Source: Anaspis maculata
Lineage: Eukaryota > Arthropoda > Insecta > Coleoptera > Scraptiidae
Direction: 5' to 3'
NCBI GenBank assembly: GCA_949128115.1
Contig: OX421963.1
Span: forward strand, 38,795,979 to 38,859,978
DNA length: 64,000 nt
Part shown: positions 59,176 to 64,000 of the stretch, piece after piece
Numbering within the stretch: position 1 is the first letter of the stretch
Layout of the letters: each line of letters starts with the position of its first letter
Position numbers and translations under genes: made by a program
Notes under the pieces: model-generated
The model's database searches: none
What the model was told of the DNA's origin: nothing
Seen by the model: only the letters and a program-made list of their open reading frames with translations

Positions 59176-60700
59176 TAGGCCAGGCGGTAGGTCATTCTGG
59201 ATAGAAAAAATTCCGACCAAAGCTTTAATGTTGTGAAACTCTTCGTAAGGTCAATAGGTATCTACCACTGAGTTTCCGCCCAAAAACGAGTTGTGCTGAT
59301 TCCTCCACATCTGCCCAAAGGTGAAGGATGTCTTGAAGGTGCAAAAAGACCTGTTAAACCTTCGTACTTTTTCGTTATATTTGCCTAAATGCAAACGTAC
59401 AACTCTTACGCAAACATTGGAAGCATCTGTCATCATCTCTGTGCCAGTCTTACTGTTGAAAAAAAAAGATTTCTTTGTGCAGGCCAGATAAATCACATTT
59501 AATTGTTTTTCCACACAAGAAAACGATGGAGCAACATGTATTTTGGATGTTTTCTAATAACTTGTACTTATTGAACCCATTCATGGCGTTAAAATTTCAA
59601 TAACAGCATTTTTGAAGATGTTGCCCGCTAAGAAGTGAATAATTTTTACCCGCCTGTTCAGCAGAAGCTTTTTCAATTTTACCAAACACCGTTCTCGAAA
59701 TTTTTATGGGGAATGACAAGCTGGAATTGTTTTCTGATGATATTATATCTGGCTTAACCGCGGCACGCTTTTTGAAAGTGTAGGAAACTGATTTCTTTTT
59801 GAGCGGTTCTATTTTACCCGAGTGCGGCCGTGCCTACTTGACATAGACTGGACTGATTACACAAGCTTGGAAATGTACTCTTTTCCAGCTTTAAAACACG
59901 ACTATTAATGATAAAATAATATATAATTTCTTCATAAATCAATGTACAAAGTCTTAATAGTATTGGTCGCGTTTTAAAGCTGGAAAAGAGTACATTTCCA
60001 AGCTCGTGTAATCAGTCCGGTCTATGTCAAGTAGGCACGGCCGCACGCGGGTAAAACAGGACCTCTCGAAAAGAAATTAGTTTTTTAGACTTCCAAGTGC
60101 GTGCCGCGGTTAAGCCAGGCACGATATCGTTAGAGAAGAGTTTGAGCTTTACATTCCTCATGAAATTTTCGCAAACGGTGTTTGGTAAAATTGAAAAAAT
60201 TGCTGCTGAACAGGCGGGTAAAAACTATTCACTTTTTTGCTGGCAACATCTTCGAAAATGCTGTTATTGAAATTTTATTGCCATAAATGGGTTCAATGGA
60301 TACGATTTATTAGAAAACATACAAAATACATGATGCTCCATCGTTTTCTTGTGTGGAAAAACGATTAAATGTAATTTATCTGACCCACACAAAGAAATCT
60401 TTTTTTTCAACAGTAAGACTGGCACAGAGATGATGACAGATGCTTCCAATGTTTGCGTAAGAGTTGTACGTTTGCATTTAGGCAAATATAACGAAAAAGT
60501 ACGAAGGTTTAACAGGTCTTTTTGCACTTTTGAGGCATCATTTACCTTCGCGCAGATGTGGAGGAATCAGCACAACTCGTTTTTGGGCGGAAACTCAGTG
60601 GTAGATAACTACTGACCTTACGAAGAGTTTGACACCATAGAACCTTTGGTCGGAGTTTTTTCCAGATTGTAGTGATTTTACCGACATACCGCCTGGCCTA
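59176..60700. mobile_element. Foldback element, copy 2, complete
   Basis: It begins TAGGCCAGGCGGTA and ends TACCGCCTGGCCTA. The arms pair over about 700 bp with a centre near 59940. It is flanked on both sides by CTA (59173-59175 and 60701-60703), a possible 3-bp target duplication. No transposase ORF is visible; open frames are mirrored in the two arms. Confidence 0.8.
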
Positions 60701-60725
60701 CTAAGATTATGACAGGATTACATTA

Positions 60726-61510
60726 AGGGCATGTTCCGTTTTAGTAATATTCGTACCGAAACTCCGGTTACCCGGTCCGAATTGATAATATTACTTGTAT
60801 TATTCGTAAATCGGACCACGGTTATTTCAACCAGAGGGAACCGAAGCGACCGGCGTTTGAGCTTGGTTACTCCGGTTAAAAACATGGCGGATGACATTAC
60901 TTGCCAATTTTGAAAGTTGGTTTTGAGTTTTGTCATGACACGAATCACGAAACGATCCCAGAAGACTACAAATTACTTTTATACCGTCCGTTTACATGAT
61001 TTTCTGCGATATGGTTTGCCCTTGGAGCCAGGTACAAGCATACCTACAGGAGGGTACCTGCAGAAGAAGAGGCAGCTACCCTATACGTTGGCGGCCCAGC
61101 AGCGTGTTCTGCATTCTGCAGCTAAAGTCAGACACACTTCTCAAGCTTGCTCGGCCCAGGCCCTCGTTAAAAATGTCCATCTTGAACGCGAGGTATGTCT
61201 TGGACTTGAATTTCAATGTAACCCCATGTCTCAAAATGATAAGGGTTTGAGCAACGTAAAGGTAGGTATAGGTAGCGAGGTAGGTAGTAAGAGAGCTGGA
61301 AGCTTGTGATGTGATTTCAAAACATGTACCCTTCACCATTTTTTGCTCTGCATGCTTTGCAGGCAGCCTGGATGTTTCAAAATCAAATTTCAACGTTTGA
61401 CAACTTCACATTGACGGAAGATTGACCAGAGCGTTCCGAAATAACCGGTAACCATAAGGTACCGCTTTTTCGGTTACCGGTTCGAAGAGTTGTAAAACGG
61501 AACATGCCCT
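60726..61510. mobile_element. 785-bp TIR element (AGGGCATGTTCCGTTTTA)
   Basis: AGGGCATGTTCCGTTTTA pairs with TAAAACGGAACATGCCCT-like sequence at the right end. GGTTACCGG/CCGGTTAC motifs lie inside both ends. A 130-codon plus-strand frame (60917-61309) has no recognisable features and is open on the opposite strand as well. Confidence 0.7.
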
Positions 61511-61863
61511 AAATGTTGGTCTTATGAAGCACACGTCTTGCTTTCTCACAGGGCGGGGGAGCATTTCCTGTGGTCCGTCATATGAAGTGGTATTGCCCTA
61601 GAATTCATCAAAGAAGATCCTCAATTAGCTATTTCATGATTAAATTCTTTCGTGGAACCGGGGGTTGACCGGTCTATTTCTGTACTATTAGAAAAAAATA
61701 AATAGTGATCGAGCTGCTTGTTTAATTTATAAACTGTCAAATGGAAGTAACTACGCAACAGTTTTTGATAATCGATACCCGTTTTCTCTAATAGGTAACA
61801 ACCAGTTTTTGAAGTTCCATCTGTGCAGTTCCATTGCAGATTTTGCAGACGATAATCTGAAAA
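61511..61863. other. 5' flank of enkurin
   Basis: A 350-bp gap between a TIR element ending at 61510 and the enkurin start codon. It must hold the promoter and leader; I see no clear TATA box. Confidence 0.35.
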
Positions 61864-62832
61864 ATGTCCATTATAAAAATCACCCACCACGATGAGAACA
61901 TCTACAAAATTTCGGAAGATGCAGGTGCGCTCTACAAGAGCCGTGTTCCAGTCTATAGGACGAAAATCAAAAAAACGACACCGCGCCACGCCACGGACGG
62001 AAGGCGTCCGTCAAAAGCAGCCCTGGCATCGACCGTCTTGGCACGCACGGACCGTCTCTACAACCCCTGTTGCATTAAACCCCACGCCACCATGGGCGTA
62101 CCTTACACTGACCCGCCCGACCCATGCGACTACTTGAAAAAACGCACCGGAAAAATCGTCACAAGTCCATGCCTTCACAAAGAAACCACCGCCAAACCTA
62201 CATTCACTCCAAAGAAATGCAACACAATCCCGACCAGAGAAGACACCAAAGCAATCGATCAGCAAAGAGCCGAAATGCTGAAAGCCATAGAACAGAAGAA
62301 CTTTATCGTGGACAATATGAAGAAGGTGTTGAAAATGAAACCGAAAGTTCCCGATCGAAAGGTGGTCCTCGAACGCCACGGGGAGAGCAAATTTTTGACT
62401 GAAGGCTTGGAACCGATATTCATAAAATCCAAGATATTTTCAAAGACGCCGTTATATTTGCAACATTTCATCAGAGAGCAGCAACAAGCGTATCAAATGG
62501 CCAAGGACAGAACTGGAGTCGAACAACCAAAGTGTAGATATATCACCAGGGACGAAAGGGAGAAGCTTTTGACGGTATAATGTTCTAGTATTCTTGCTTG
62601 AGGTAGATTCGTAAATTAACTGTTTCAGGGTTTGAAACACAATTGGGAGGAGCTTCAAAAGATGTACCAAGGCTTACCAATTCTCACTGATACTATTCCT
62701 AAGAAGATGCGCAAGTCTAAATTAGAAGATGAGCTCAAGCAATTGGAAAAAGACATTGTCCTAATGGAGAGACATTCTTATATTTACGTTTATGAGGATG
62801 ATGATAATGATGAAAAAACTGAGAAAAAATAG
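61864..62832 (+). CDS. ENKUR: Enkurin, two exons
   Basis: Exon 1 is 61864-62574 and exon 2 62629-62832. The 54-bp intron has a GTATAA donor and a TTTCAG acceptor in phase 0. The protein has 304 residues (human about 256). An in-frame TGA sits two codons before the ATG. The C-terminal enkurin domain (about 200-297) spans the splice junction. It contains GLKHNWEELQKMYQGL followed by DTIPKKMRKSKLEDELKQLE and a lysine/acid-rich tail, all in the family order. The N-terminal half is basic and Pro-rich (PPDPCDYLKK). Enkurin is known as a calmodulin- and TRPC-binding adaptor and as a microtubule inner protein of motile cilia and sperm flagella. In an insect, testis or chordotonal-neuron expression would be expected, but nothing here shows this directly. 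The gene is intact. Confidence 0.9.
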
Positions 62833-63472
62833 ATTTTTTTTATTGAACTGTTCAATTTTTCTCTGACTTTGAATATTCCGCTTTCAGCTGGAAGATCCCA
62901 CCTGCAAGACTACGGTATATTATCACAACGTGTTCCTGCTTATTGAGAGGTGGACCCACTCACCTATAAAAAGGCTTTTTTTGAGGGTAATGTCATTGTT
63001 GGTTACAACTTTTGCAGTGTGTTTTAGGCAGTTGAGCACAGATGACGACTTGAGGTAGTTTGCTGTTTAACGTTTTGTGCGTGCCATCATATAAATAGGT
63101 GTCTTCCAAGAGAAAGGTATGCTGCCCTCGATGCGCAGGAGAACGAACATAACGTAAACGAATGTGATTCGATTACGCTAACGTGTAGAAATTGCTCGAA
63201 GCTAAGTACACTCTTGAGCAAAAGTTGAGGACCACTTTTTCAAATGTCCATTACTTCCAAACGCGTTTTTTGGTTTTATCGAATTTTTGCACAAAGGTGG
63301 TCTAATTAGCCCAGGCACGTTGAACTTTTAGGTAGAACAAATTGATGACTGGCCAAATTTGCGCAAAAGTAACCCTAAAGGATCTCCTCTACGACATATC
63401 AAAAGTCCCCGAGAATCCCGTGTCCGCTTGTCTATTTTTTAGGGCCTTTTGTACCCCGAGTGAGAATAGCAC
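62833..63472. other. 3' flank of enkurin
   Basis: No gene is visible. There is no canonical AATAAA in the first 150 bp after the stop. Nothing repetitive was recognised before the MITE at 63473. Confidence 0.35.
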
Positions 63473-63641
63473 GTATAGACAATACAAATAGAGAAGACCA
63501 TATGTTATTACCACCGTCGTCACGGATATTGGGGCATCCAAAATCAGCCAACCTTTTTTTGAAAGATGGACTCGCCTGGTTCCTACGCAACCGTAAAAAT
63601 CCGTGACGACGTATGGTCTTTTCAATTTGTATTGTCTATAC
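63473..63641. mobile_element. 169-bp hairpin MITE
   Basis: GTATAGACAATACAAAT at the left pairs with ATTTGTATTGTCTATAC at the right, followed inwards by AGACCATA/TATGGTCT and GTCGTCACGGAT/ATCCGTGACGAC. Confidence 0.75.
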
Positions 63642-63677
63642 TTTATAATACAGTGCAAAATAATCTTACGCATGCGA

Positions 63678-63750
63678 TGCCTGTAGCTCATTGCTAGAGT
63701 ACCTGCTTGCCGCTTGGGAGGTCCCGGGATCGAATCCCGTCATAATGCTA
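63678..63750 (+). other. tRNA-like sequence, probable tRNA pseudogene or SINE head
   Basis: TGTAGCTCATTGCTAGAGTA resembles a pol III A box with its D-arm, and GGGATCGAATCCCG a B box in a T-arm. The anticodon loop position reads TTGCCGC (GCC, glycine-like), but the anticodon stem pairs poorly and no full acceptor stem can be formed. A T run follows at 63751. This fits a degenerate tRNA or a tRNA-derived SINE better than a working tRNA. Confidence 0.5.
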
Positions 63751-64000
63751 CTTTTTTTTTGGAGGATTGATACTCACCTTCCTAAAAAATCATCAAAAAT
63801 TAAATCCTGCTCGATTGAGATCATATATTTCTGTTTCACAAGTACTGTGACGTACGATCTCGCGCAAAAAGAAAAACGGAGAAACCGAAAATGGCTTGAG
63901 ACCTTAGCTCCTGGATTTCTAGTCGTGTGAGGTTGATGAATTCATCCATGTTAATTAATCACCTTTTGCTGTGCATGCAACGTGCGTGCAAACATCACCA
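63751..64000. other. Window end, nothing recognised
   Basis: If the preceding tRNA-like block is a SINE head, this would be its body. No second copy exists in the window to show it. Confidence 0.25.

Noticed and set aside
60917..61309. 130-codon plus-strand ORF
   Set aside because: It is inside a TIR element, the minus strand is open over the same stretch, and there is no recognisable motif.
63678..63750. A functional tRNA-Gly gene
   Set aside because: The anticodon stem and acceptor stem do not pair, so it is recorded only as tRNA-like.

Overview
This is a eukaryotic window, almost certainly from an insect. It has short spliced introns, an enkurin gene, a NeuroD-type bHLH gene, TTAA- and TA-flanked DNA transposons, decayed non-LTR retrotransposons and many copies of the motif GTAGGTACCTAC. 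Together these fit an insect genome crowded with DNA transposons. A sternorrhynchan hemipteran such as an aphid, mealybug or psyllid is my guess; nothing in the sequence proves the order. There are no operons, Shine-Dalgarno sites, CRISPR arrays or prokaryotic features.

Only three genes look like real cellular genes. (1) On the plus strand at 42431-49628, four exons join in phase into an 842-residue protein with WD40-like N-terminal repeats, a cysteine-rich zinc region and an acidic tail. I read it as the 90 kDa subunit of TFIIIC (GTF3C4-like). (2) On the minus strand at 53411-52735, two exons give a compact 200-residue NeuroD-family bHLH factor with a TATA box just upstream. (3) On the plus strand at 61864-62832, two exons split by a 54-bp intron encode enkurin (304 residues), a ciliary/sperm-flagellar protein.

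The rest is dominated by repeats, by eye well over half of the window. Region by region: 1-2075 is a long-TIR element holding a decayed minus-strand ORF with a tesmin/CXC-type cysteine motif. 2690-3062 is a minisatellite. 3320-8103 is a nest of foldback elements, one hit by a piggyBac-like element at TTAA. 8780-10440 is a large palindrome. 11319-16489 is a TA-flanked element split by a 4-kb nested insertion. 17640-18260 is a decayed Jockey-like reverse transcriptase. 19457-24783 is a composite F-G-F array. 24790-29930 holds a LINE tail, satellite-like tandem repeats and several MITEs, including a hAT MITE (8-bp target duplication CTACGCAT) with a Harbinger-like MITE (TAA duplication) inside it. 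31295-32180 is another decayed RT. 33205-35650 has small hairpin MITEs. 37673-39591 is a TIR element with an exon-like segment. 39609-42248 holds two further elements placed directly upstream of the TFIIIC gene. 51125-52325 and 53974-58894 are related palindromes either side of the NeuroD gene. 59176-60700 and 60726-61510 are TIR elements upstream of enkurin, and 63473-63750 has a MITE and a tRNA-like sequence.

The three genes have no evident functional link; they are islands in repeat DNA. The most notable pattern is the concentration of 1-5 kb inverted-repeat (foldback) elements and their nesting, which in several cases leaves an internal empty-site record of the insertion order.
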